Origin: an uncultured Pseudoflavonifractor sp.
GTDB lineage: Bacteria; Bacillota; Clostridia; Oscillospirales; Oscillospiraceae
Length of the DNA stretch: 5,140 nucleotides
Assembly: GCA_947565875.1 (NCBI GenBank)
Contig: CANOHR010000091.1
Coordinates: 1-5,140, forward strand
Direction of reading: 5' to 3'
The notes under the pieces were generated by a model, which was given only the letters and a program-made list of their open reading frames with translations, was not told the DNA's origin and made no database searches. Position numbers and translations under genes: made by a program. Of the stretch, positions 1 through 5,140 are shown one piece after another. Within the stretch, counting starts at the first letter, position 1; every line of letters starts with the position of its first letter.

Positions 1-12
1 ACATAAATCTCT

Positions 13-47
13 TACAAGTGTAGTATCATAGTGATGCTACACTTGTA
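13..47. promoter_or_regulatory. BlaI/MecI-type double operator
   Basis: Two 16-base arms (13-28 and 32-47) form an inverted repeat around a 3-base centre, pairing at 15 of 16 positions (the exception is 24/36). Each arm carries its own small dyad, TACAAGTGTA at 13-22 and TACACTTGTA at 38-47. These fit the TACA-N2-TGTA core known for BlaI/MecI operators, and their centres lie about 25 bp apart. The right dyad runs into the ribosome binding site of the repressor gene just downstream. The expected effect is autorepression of the operon by its first gene product. A divergent gene to the left of the window could share the site. Confidence 0.8.
24..29 (+). promoter_or_regulatory. Candidate -10 element of the repressor operon
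   Basis: TATCAT matches the sigma-A -10 consensus at five of six positions and lies between the two operator dyads, where a bound repressor would block RNA polymerase. A -35 box at standard spacing would fall at or before the left edge of the window (bases 1-6 match poorly), so the promoter cannot be confirmed from this sequence. Confidence 0.35.
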
Positions 48-59
48 GGAGGTTCTGCT

Positions 60-422
60 ATGCAGATCACAGAGAAGGAATGGCTGGTGCTGGGAAAGCT
101 GTGGGACAGTGGGGGAGCCACCCTGGGAGAACTGACCCAGGCACTGCGGGAGGCAACCGGCTGGAGCCGGAACACGGTGCTTACCTATCTGAAGCGTATG
201 GAGGCCAAGGGGTTGGTGGTCATCGGGGAGGAGGGCTATCCTCGGAGTTACCGGGCCGCTCTAAGCCAGGAGGCTTGTCAGGCCCAAGCCAGGAGTGATT
301 TTTTGAGGCAGGTCTACCGGGGAGCCGCCGGCGACCTGGTGGCGGCCTTTTTGAAGGAGAAGCCCATTTCCGTCCAGAAGCGGGAGGAGCTTCGCCGCCT
401 GCTGGACGAGATGGAGGTGTGA
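60..422 (+). CDS. BlaI/MecI-family transcriptional repressor
   Basis: This 120-residue protein has the usual BlaI/MecI length and architecture. An N-terminal winged helix (about residues 1-70) starts with the family's ITEKEWLVLGKLW pattern. Its recognition-helix segment, W35-S-R-N-T-V-L-T-Y-L-K-R-M-E-A-K-G, is the classic NTV-TYL-R-KG signature. The C-terminal part (about 75-120) is helical and charged, as in the dimerisation domain. The ATG is preceded by AGGAGG at 47-52 with 7-nt spacing. The gene lies directly behind a BlaI-type double operator and 3 nt before a BlaR1-like protease gene, so it should be an autoregulated repressor inactivated through that protease. In staphylococcal BlaI, cleavage occurs at an Asn-Phe bond in the dimerisation domain; the aligned position here appears to be A96-F97. 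No beta-lactamase or PBP gene is in the window, so a blaI or mecI symbol is not justified. Confidence 0.93.
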   Translation: MQITEKEWLVLGKLWDSGGATLGELTQALREATGWSRNTVLTYLKRMEAKGLVVIGEEGYPRSYRAALSQEACQAQARSDFLRQVYRGAAGDLVAAFLKEKPISVQKREELRRLLDEMEV

Positions 423-425
423 GGA

Positions 426-2366
426 GTGAGGGATATCTGGTCCTTTCTGCTCCAGACCCTGACTGCCTCCGGCGTGGCGGTCCTGCTTCTGGCGGTGAAG
501 ACTCTCTTTCGGGATAAGCTCTCCCCCCGGTGGCAGTTTGCCACCTGGGGCGTACTGGCGCTGATGCTGCTGCTCCCGGCGGGAAAGGGAGGGCGGTACG
601 CCCTTTTAAATTGGCCCTTTTATGTGGAATGCTTCCGTTCCGCCTTCACCGGAGAATATGGGGCCTTGGCCCACGTGACCGCTCCGGTGCCCCTTCCGCC
701 GCTGAAGGTGCCCACTACAATAGAGGAATGGCTTTATTTCTTCTATGTGGCGGGGGTGTTTTTTTTCCTGCTCCGGTATGGGGTCTCCTACCTTCGTCTG
801 CGTTTTGCTTTGAGAAAAGGCCGGAGAGCGAAGGAGAGCCGGATCCGGGCGGTAGCGGAGAAATACGGATTGCCCCTTTGCCCCGCCGTAGAGGTTTCCG
901 GACTTCCCACGGCCTTTGTCTGCGGCGTTCTCCGGCCTGTGCTGGCTCTGCCCGCAGACGGGGAGGTGGATGAGAAGGTGCTGCTCCATGAACTGCTGCA
1001 CCTGAAGTATAAAGATGCTCTCTGGGGCTGGGTCATCGCCCTGCTGCGCTGCCTGCACTGGTGCAACCCCCTGCTCCGGCTGTGCGCCGACTGTGCAGGC
1101 AACGACCTGGAAGCCCTCTGCGACCAGCGGGTGCTGGAGCGGTTGGAGGGGGAGGAGCGCCGGGAGTATGGACGTATCCTGTTAGGGATGGCAGATGAGA
1201 AATACGCCCGAACTCCGGGAACGACTTCCATCGCCAACGGCGGAAAAAATATCCGCTGCCGCATCGAGGCCATTGCCCGCTTCAAGCGGTATCCCCAGGG
1301 GATGGCCCTGGTATCGGTGTGCATGCTGTTGGCTCTGACGGCGCCTTTGGCGGTGGGGGCGAAGGCTCCGGTATCGAACCGGGGGCTGGCCGGGTTTGCC
1401 GCCGCCGACCTCTCCTATGCTAGGACGGTATCCTGCACCACCTATGCCGGGGCCTTTGACGCCTACGCCAAGGCGGTGCTGGCCCAGCGCTCGGACTACC
1501 GGGCCATGTGTGCCCCTCTCTCGGAGCAAAACGCCCTGACGGAACTCTATTCCACCGCCCCGGTGTGGACCTGGGAGGAGATGGGGCTGAAAGAGCATAC
1601 CATCGACCGATGGGAGGGCTATCAGATCTATAACCTGACTCAGGTGGAGGAGAACGCTTATGAGGGCGTCCTGGCCCTGACCCTGGACCAGCCTCCCGCA
1701 GGGGAGGAGTGGAGCGGCCTGGCCCATGAGCGCTGGCGGGTCCTTCAGCCCCTTCGGGTAGAGTGGGAGGGGGAGCGCTGGGTGGTGATCCCCCAGGGAG
1801 GGTTTACCGCAGTCCAGGGGGATACCCGGGTCGGAGGTGATCTGAATCTGCCCTCCTGGGAGTATGCCGCAGCGGCAGGGGAGTTTACCCTCCGGCTGCG
1901 CCGGCAGACCACCTGCTGGGTGGAAAGTTGGGGAGAGGCCAATTGGATGGGGATCTCCTCCTATGATACCACTCCCATCCCAGACGGGATCTTCACCGGC
2001 TCTTATCAGCAGATGATGGTGGCCGACTACGCCGGTCCGGCGGAGAACAGGAGCCGGTATGAGAGCATCGGTGTTGTCTACCGCCCCATGTGGACCGGAG
2101 AGTCCCGGCCCGAACTGCGGCCTCTGGTTCCTCCGTCCTCCCTGGGGACTGAGTGGAACGGCAGCAGCAACCGGGGGGACGGCTATGCCCAAAGGACCCT
2201 TGACTACGACTGGGAAAACGAGATTTTCCTCTCCGGCGGCGGTGGCAGTGGCTGGGAGCAGATCGACCTCCCCGCCGCCTATGCGGCGGATCTGTATCTC
2301 AACGGCGAGCGGGCGGCGCCCCTGACTCTGCTGCCGGTGGAAGGAGGGGGCGGGCTTGGAGGATAA
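426..2366 (+). CDS. BlaR1-like M56 membrane metalloprotease with Trp-rich outer domain
   Basis: The 646-residue product is a polytopic membrane protease fused to a large C-terminal domain. Hydrophobic segments lie near residues 7-24, 40-51, 102-119 and 293-311, matching the BlaR1 membrane plan. The zinc site HELLH is at 188-192, and E229 in the NDLEALCD stretch is the likely third ligand of this gluzincin family (M56). After the last membrane segment comes a domain of about 335 residues expected outside the cell. It differs from the BlaR1 penicillin sensor: it contains no SxxK motif, and it carries 15 tryptophans and three cysteines (337, 362, 497). Residues 336-460 look like an alpha plus beta unit, 480-635 look beta-rich, and the end is Gly-rich. 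The start is GTG with GGAGG at 413-417, 8 nt upstream, 3 nt after the repressor stop. The likely role is signal-induced inactivation of the adjacent BlaI-type repressor. The ligand is unknown. Confidence 0.9.
   Translation: MRDIWSFLLQTLTASGVAVLLLAVKTLFRDKLSPRWQFATWGVLALMLLLPAGKGGRYALLNWPFYVECFRSAFTGEYGALAHVTAPVPLPPLKVPTTIEEWLYFFYVAGVFFFLLRYGVSYLRLRFALRKGRRAKESRIRAVAEKYGLPLCPAVEVSGLPTAFVCGVLRPVLALPADGEVDEKVLLHELLHLKYKDALWGWVIALLRCLHWCNPLLRLCADCAGNDLEALCDQRVLERLEGEERREYGRILLGMADEKYARTPGTTSIANGGKNIRCRIEAIARFKRYPQGMALVSVCMLLALTAPLAVGAKAPVSNRGLAGFAAADLSYARTVSCTTYAGAFDAYAKAVLAQRSDYRAMCAPLSEQNALTELYSTAPVWTWEEMGLKEHTIDRWEGYQIYNLTQVEENAYEGVLALTLDQPPAGEEWSGLAHERWRVLQPLRVEWEGERWVVIPQGGFTAVQGDTRVGGDLNLPSWEYAAAAGEFTLRLRRQTTCWVESWGEANWMGISSYDTTPIPDGIFTGSYQQMMVADYAGPAENRSRYESIGVVYRPMWTGESRPELRPLVPPSSLGTEWNGSSNRGDGYAQRTLDYDWENEIFLSGGGGSGWEQIDLPAAYAADLYLNGERAAPLTLLPVEGGGGLGG
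2341..2347 (+). promoter_or_regulatory. Ribosome binding site fixing a TTG start
   Basis: AAGGAGG lies inside the last codons of the M56 protease gene, 8 nt before TTG at 2356. No other start codon in that frame lies nearby with a comparable site, so it supports initiation at TTG and translational linkage of the two genes. Confidence 0.7.
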
Positions 2367-2937
2367 AAATGAGCGGGTATACCAAGGTCTGTCCCACGCT
2401 GCCTGGGGATACTTTTTCCTGCACTTTGATATAACCCTGGGGCCGGTGAACATCCTTCCGCGGTTTGTGGGATGGCTGCTTTTGCTGTCCGCCATTTCCG
2501 CGTTGTCCGGGGAGCGGCGGGAGCTTCATCTCCTGCGGCCCCTGGTCATCCTGGAGGCACTTTGGAACGGAGCGGACTGGCTCTTCTCCTGGGGCGGTGG
2601 AGGAGTAGAAGGGAATATCCTCTTTCTGGATCTGCTGCTGACGGCGGTGACTCTCTATTTCCACTTTCAGTTTCTCACCGACCTGGCGGCTCTGGCGGAA
2701 GAGTACCAGCCTCCGGAGGACACCCTGGCCTGCCGCCTCCGCACCCGCCGGACGGTCTATATTCTGCTGCTCACCGCCGTTTCCCTCACCGGCCCTCTGG
2801 TAGAACTTACCCCCTGGAGCGGATGGGTATGGGTGACGGGGGGAGAGGCTTTGTCAGGTATGGTGGTGGCGGTGATGCTCATGTCAAACCTTTTTGAACT
2901 GCGCCGCCGCTTTCGGGATCACGACAGAAAACCGTAG
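2356..2937 (+). CDS. Small polytopic membrane protein, function unknown
   Basis: I do not recognise a named family for this 193-residue protein. Hydrophobic stretches near residues 12-32, 36-51, 62-78, 86-107, 132-150 and 165-180 suggest four to six membrane passes. Charged loops (such as 115-133, rich in Glu and Arg) and a strongly basic C-terminal tail (182-193) are probably cytoplasmic. The early segment with a Pro-Val-Asn-Ile-Leu-Pro pattern followed by a Gly-Trp-rich helix recalls small uncharacterised Firmicutes membrane proteins. It starts with TTG, overlaps the end of the M56 protease gene by 11 bp in a different frame, and has its own AAGGAGG. It is therefore the third gene of the repressor-protease operon and probably shares its regulation. 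It could be an effector, an immunity-type protein or a partner of the sensor; the sequence does not decide between these. Confidence 0.8.
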   Translation: MEDKNERVYQGLSHAAWGYFFLHFDITLGPVNILPRFVGWLLLLSAISALSGERRELHLLRPLVILEALWNGADWLFSWGGGGVEGNILFLDLLLTAVTLYFHFQFLTDLAALAEEYQPPEDTLACRLRTRRTVYILLLTAVSLTGPLVELTPWSGWVWVTGGEALSGMVVAVMLMSNLFELRRRFRDHDRKP

Positions 2938-2961
2938 GGACCAACCGTCCCGGCGATCTGC

Positions 2962-2990
2962 CAGAGCGGCTCTGCCTGTTTGTTTTCACA
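2962..2990 (+). terminator. Weak candidate terminator after the three-gene operon
   Basis: CAGAG (2962-2966) and CTCTG (2970-2974) can pair around a 3-nt loop and are followed by a T-rich run (TGTTTGTTTT). The stem is only 5 bp. A second 5-bp hairpin, GGGAC (2937-2941) with GTCCC (2947-2951), precedes it. Either or both could end the operon transcript, but neither is strong. Confidence 0.3.
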
Positions 2991-3042
2991 TTGGCGGGAT
3001 GACAGAAGAGACGGCAAGAAAGGTGTCACGAGGAACTTGGGC

Positions 3043-3071
3043 TTGCAATCCGGCATAAAATGGGTTACAAT
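3043..3071 (+). promoter_or_regulatory. Sigma-A-type promoter of the cell-wall hydrolase
   Basis: TTGCAA (3043-3048) and TACAAT (3066-3071) are separated by 17 bp, matching the sigma-A consensus at four of six and five of six positions. Transcription would start near 3078, leaving a leader of about 35 nt. A GTTAC/GTAAC inverted repeat (3064-3068 and 3075-3079) overlaps the -10 region and could be a regulator site. The rest of the gap from 2991 to 3042 shows nothing I can identify. Confidence 0.65.
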
Positions 3072-3096
3072 ATGGTAACAAAAGGTTGCAAACCGG
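3043..3096 (+). repeat. Short direct repeat flanking the hydrolase promoter
   Basis: TTGCAATCCGG (3043-3053) recurs as TTGCAAACCGG (3086-3096), identical at 10 of 11 positions and 43 bp apart, about four helical turns. The first copy includes the -35 box; the second lies in the leader just before the ribosome binding site. This could be a pair of regulator sites or chance. Confidence 0.4.
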
Positions 3097-3100
3097 AAAC

Positions 3101-3106
3101 AAGGAG
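3101..3106 (+). promoter_or_regulatory. Ribosome binding site fixing the GTG start at 3115
   Basis: AAGGAG ends 8 nt before GTG at 3115. An in-frame GTG at 3106 overlaps the site itself and could not be served by it. The later start also begins the protein directly with the basic Met-Lys-Lys-Arg end of a signal peptide. Confidence 0.85.
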
Positions 3107-3114
3107 TGACGCCT

Positions 3115-3909
3115 GTGAAGAAGCGTATCTTTTCCTATGTGCTGATCCTGGCCTTGACCTTGGGCCTTGCCGTTCCTGTCTGGGCGGAGGAGGAACCCTC
3201 CAAGGCCGGGGTAACGGTAAATGGAGAGGAGGTCTATTATACTGCCGAGATCTATGACGGAACGGCCTATATCCCCTTTTACAACGGCGTTCAGACCCTC
3301 CGGCCCGATGCGGAGATCACCTGGGCGGACGGGATATTTACCGCCGCGGCGGAGGATCTTACGATGACGGTGCGGGTTGGCGATCCCTACCTGGTGGTCA
3401 ACGGACGCTACCTTTACATTGATGGGAAGGTAAAGGGCTGGGCCGACGGGACGGCCTTGGTTCCCGCACGGGTCCTTGCCACGGCGCTGGGCGCCTGGGT
3501 GGACTGGAAGGATGGAACAGTAGAACTTTGCTCCGGGGGTGTGCCCCTGGCGGAAGCGGATATCCCCTATGATGAGACCACCCTGGATCTGCTTTCCCGG
3601 GTCATTACCCACGAAAGCGGCAATCAGTCCCTAAAAGGAAAGATGGCGGTGGGAAACGTGATCCTGAACCGGGTAAACAGCGCAAAGTTTCCTAATACAG
3701 TGGGGGAGGTCATATATTCCCCCAACCAGTTTCCCGGCGCCACCAACGCCACCCCTAACGCGGAATCCATTCTGGCGGCCCGGCTGGTGCTGGAGGGGGC
3801 CAATGTGGTCCCCGGCGCTTACTATTTTAATGGAGCCGGAAAATCCTGCTGGGCTTCCCGGAATAAGAGTTTGATCGCCACCATCGGCGGACATTCCTTC
3901 TACGGATAA
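3115..3909 (+). CDS. Secreted cell-wall hydrolase, SleB/CwlJ type, with copper-amine-oxidase-like domain
   Basis: The 264-residue precursor begins MKKRIFSYVL, with a hydrophobic core to about residue 20 and a probable signal peptidase site after VWA (A24). Residues 32-140 match a copper amine oxidase N-terminal-like domain, with two rounds of the VNG / ALVPAR-LATALGAWVDW pattern; in Firmicutes this module is usually a wall-associated, non-catalytic domain. Residues 157-264 match the SleB/CwlJ hydrolase fold. H166-E167-S168 holds the expected catalytic glutamate, followed by GKMAVGNVILNRV, FPNTVGEVIY, NQF, AYYFNG and the closing IGGHSFYG. SleB-type enzymes cleave peptidoglycan, classically spore cortex during germination, but relatives act in vegetative wall turnover. 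The sigma-A-like promoter favours a vegetative role or leaves it open. It is monocistronic, ending just before a strong terminator. The family call is firm; the physiological role and a sleB symbol are not. Confidence 0.9.
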   Translation: MKKRIFSYVLILALTLGLAVPVWAEEEPSKAGVTVNGEEVYYTAEIYDGTAYIPFYNGVQTLRPDAEITWADGIFTAAAEDLTMTVRVGDPYLVVNGRYLYIDGKVKGWADGTALVPARVLATALGAWVDWKDGTVELCSGGVPLAEADIPYDETTLDLLSRVITHESGNQSLKGKMAVGNVILNRVNSAKFPNTVGEVIYSPNQFPGATNATPNAESILAARLVLEGANVVPGAYYFNGAGKSCWASRNKSLIATIGGHSFYG

Positions 3910-3916
3910 TTTCGGC

Positions 3917-3956
3917 CATAAAAAATCACCATCCGGCTGGATGGTGATTTTTTATG
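3917..3956. terminator. Bidirectional intrinsic terminator between convergent genes
   Basis: An 18-bp perfect stem (3917-3934 with 3939-3956) closes a 4-nt loop, GGCT. The inner arm is G/C-rich (TCACCATCC / GGATGGTGA) and is bordered by six A on the left and six T on the right, so each strand reads as a hairpin followed by a U run. It lies 7 nt after the hydrolase stop and 7 nt beyond the stop of the opposing lipoprotein gene, serving both. Confidence 0.93.
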
Positions 3957-3963
3957 GAAAAAA

Positions 3964-5115
3964 TTATACCGGAGGGCCCGACAGGGGGACAATGGTACCG
4001 TCCTTCATCAAAGGATAGATATCCGCAAGATGCTGAAGAGTTTGTTCGTTAAGCTGCTGGCTTTCCGGGGAGGAGGTATAGCCGATGGCGTCATTGACGG
4101 CACGGAGGCTGGTGGTTCCCCCTTGGAAGGAGCCGTTGGCAATGGCGGAAAGCTGGGCTTCGATATATCCGGCAAAATCCTTGGTTACGGAAAAAAGGAC
4201 CACATTTTCCCCATCCGTTTCTCCACGGGAGGTTTGATCTGTCTCAGCGCCAATGATCCTGACCCCCTCCCGATCTTTGACGGCGGCATAGGCTCCCTCT
4301 CGGGCCGGACCGGCGGCGGTAATAAAGAGAATATCACAGCCCTCATCGATCAAAGAATTGGCTAGGGCGTAACCGGTATTCAGGTCTGTTGTCCTTCCGA
4401 TATAATTTCCCTCCTGCGCGATTCCGTCTGCGTTGACCCCGGCATAGGAGGGGTGGTCGATGACCTCGGCGGTGGTGCCGTAGTTGCCGTTGGCATAGGC
4501 TACGCCGGAGCGAAAGCCGTAGTAATAGCGGAGATTGGCAGGGGAAGCCAGGTCGCTGACGATGGCAATACGGCCTGTCTGAGATTCCAGGGCAGCGGCG
4601 GCTCCCGCAAGAAAACCGCATTCCTGCTCGGCATACTGAAGCGTACAGATATTGCCGACCTGGATCTCGGAACCGGAGGAGTCGAGAACAGGGGTATCCA
4701 CCAGGATGAAGTGCTTTTCGGGATTTTCCAGAGCAATGGTGGATAACTCTGAGAAGGTGGAGCCAACAAATATCATCACATCAAAAGTGGGCGCCAGTTC
4801 ACGAAAGGCACGAAGGGCGGTGGCTGGGTCGCCGGAGGATTCCTGAAGCGGAGTCAAGGAGTCCAGTCCGTTTCTGGCAAGGGTAAAGGCGAGAGCGCCG
4901 TCATAGCAGGCGGCATTGCGGGAGGCGTCGTCAATGGCTTCCGGACTGGAGCATAAGGCAATTTGCAGTTTCTGAGGAGAAACGGGAGGGGTGACCTCCT
5001 CGGGAAGAGAAGCGGAAGGCTGTACGGTTTCGCTGGGGCCGCTCATACAGCCGGTAAGCGTAAGGGTCAGAATCAGAGCAAGGCTGACAGGGATATAGCG
5101 GTTCTTTCTTTTCAT
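3964..5115 (-). CDS. BMP/Med (PnrA-like) family substrate-binding lipoprotein
   Basis: The 383-residue precursor starts MKRKNRYIPV, followed by a hydrophobic stretch and the lipobox L20-T-G-C23, so the mature protein should be lipid-anchored to the outer membrane face. A Ser/Pro/Glu-rich linker (24-48) leads into a periplasmic-binding-protein fold of the BMP family. Recognisable stretches are FDVMIFVGS (111-119), HFILVD (135-140), the ICTLQYAEQECGFLAGAAAAL block (156-176), GRIAIVSD (181-188), YYGFRSGVAYAN (198-209), the G-CDILFITAAGPAREGAYAAVKD block (259-281) and IIGAETDQT (287-295). Characterised relatives (PnrA of Treponema, BmpA-D of Borrelia) bind purine nucleosides for ABC import; Med of Bacillus subtilis is a regulatory member. 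Substrate here is inferred only. The ATG at 5115 is preferred over an in-frame GTG at 5133, which lies upstream of the ribosome binding site. No permease or ATPase gene follows it in this window. Confidence 0.88.
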   Translation of the reverse strand: MKRKNRYIPVSLALILTLTLTGCMSGPSETVQPSASLPEEVTPPVSPQKLQIALCSSPEAIDDASRNAACYDGALAFTLARNGLDSLTPLQESSGDPATALRAFRELAPTFDVMIFVGSTFSELSTIALENPEKHFILVDTPVLDSSGSEIQVGNICTLQYAEQECGFLAGAAAALESQTGRIAIVSDLASPANLRYYYGFRSGVAYANGNYGTTAEVIDHPSYAGVNADGIAQEGNYIGRTTDLNTGYALANSLIDEGCDILFITAAGPAREGAYAAVKDREGVRIIGAETDQTSRGETDGENVVLFSVTKDFAGYIEAQLSAIANGSFQGGTTSLRAVNDAIGYTSSPESQQLNEQTLQHLADIYPLMKDGTIVPLSGPPV

Positions 5116-5122
5116 AAGGATG

Positions 5123-5128
5123 CCTCCT
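5123..5128 (-). promoter_or_regulatory. Ribosome binding site fixing the lipoprotein start
   Basis: Read on the minus strand, AGGAGG lies 7 nt before ATG at 5115. The in-frame GTG at 5133 precedes this site and would add six residues ahead of the basic signal-peptide start, so it is not the likely start. The promoter is outside the window. Confidence 0.85.
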
Positions 5129-5140
5129 GACACATTTATG

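Noticed and set aside
13..47. Reading the leading inverted repeat as an intrinsic terminator of an upstream gene.
   Set aside because: It is not followed by a T run but by AGGAGG and a start codon, and its inner dyads match BlaI-type operators.
1182..2495. A 437-codon open frame on the minus strand opposite the M56 protease gene.
   Set aside because: It is antisense to a gene with clear family motifs; the protein is Pro/Gly/Arg-rich with no recognisable domain, as expected from G/C-biased codons read backwards. No ribosome binding site or operon context supports it.
2472..2897. A 141-codon open frame on the plus strand inside the small membrane protein gene.
   Set aside because: The alternative frame gives a low-complexity Gly/Arg/Pro-rich product, while the other frame gives well-formed membrane helices, a strong ribosome binding site and operon-like spacing.
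3106..3114. An earlier GTG start for the hydrolase.
   Set aside because: It overlaps the AAGGAG ribosome binding site and would place Met-Thr-Pro before the natural Met-Lys-Lys-Arg signal-peptide start.
2986..3612. A 208-codon minus-strand open frame spanning the intergenic gap and the hydrolase N-terminal region.
   Set aside because: It runs antisense across a good plus-strand promoter and signal peptide; its product shows no family motif.
4030..4365. Plus-strand open frames opposite the lipoprotein gene, including this 111-codon one.
   Set aside because: They are shadows of a gene with lipobox and BMP-family motifs; no ribosome binding site or domain was seen.

Overview
The window reads as chromosomal DNA from a GC-rich member of the Clostridia, most like the Oscillospiraceae (Flavonifractor/Oscillibacter-type gut Firmicutes). 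Reasons: consensus AGGAGG-type ribosome binding sites ahead of nearly every gene, use of GTG and TTG starts, a BlaI/BlaR1-type regulator pair, a copper-amine-oxidase-like plus SleB-type cell-wall hydrolase, and a BMP-family lipoprotein, all in strongly G/C-biased codons. The taxon is inferred from style and gene families, not from a marker gene.

Layout. 13-47: a near-perfect inverted repeat made of two BlaI/MecI-type TACA-N2-TGTA operators. 60-2937 (+): a tight three-gene operon of a BlaI-type winged-helix repressor, a BlaR1-like M56 membrane metalloprotease with an unusual Trp-rich outer domain, and a small polytopic membrane protein that starts inside the end of the protease gene. 2938-3114: a gap with a weak hairpin, a good vegetative-type promoter and an 11-bp direct repeat. 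3115-3909 (+): a secreted cell-wall hydrolase. 3917-3956: an 18-bp perfect hairpin that can terminate transcription from both sides. 3964-5115 (-): a BMP/Med-family substrate-binding lipoprotein, convergent with the hydrolase.

How they work together. By analogy with BlaR1-BlaI, the M56 protein would sense a signal outside the membrane and trigger inactivation of the repressor, which releases its own operator. The outer domain has no SxxK acyl-serine motif, so the signal is unlikely to be a beta-lactam covalently bound in the BlaR1 manner. The third gene is translationally linked to the protease gene and is the best candidate for an accessory or effector. The hydrolase and lipoprotein are separate transcription units. 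No RNA genes, CRISPR arrays or mobile elements were seen.
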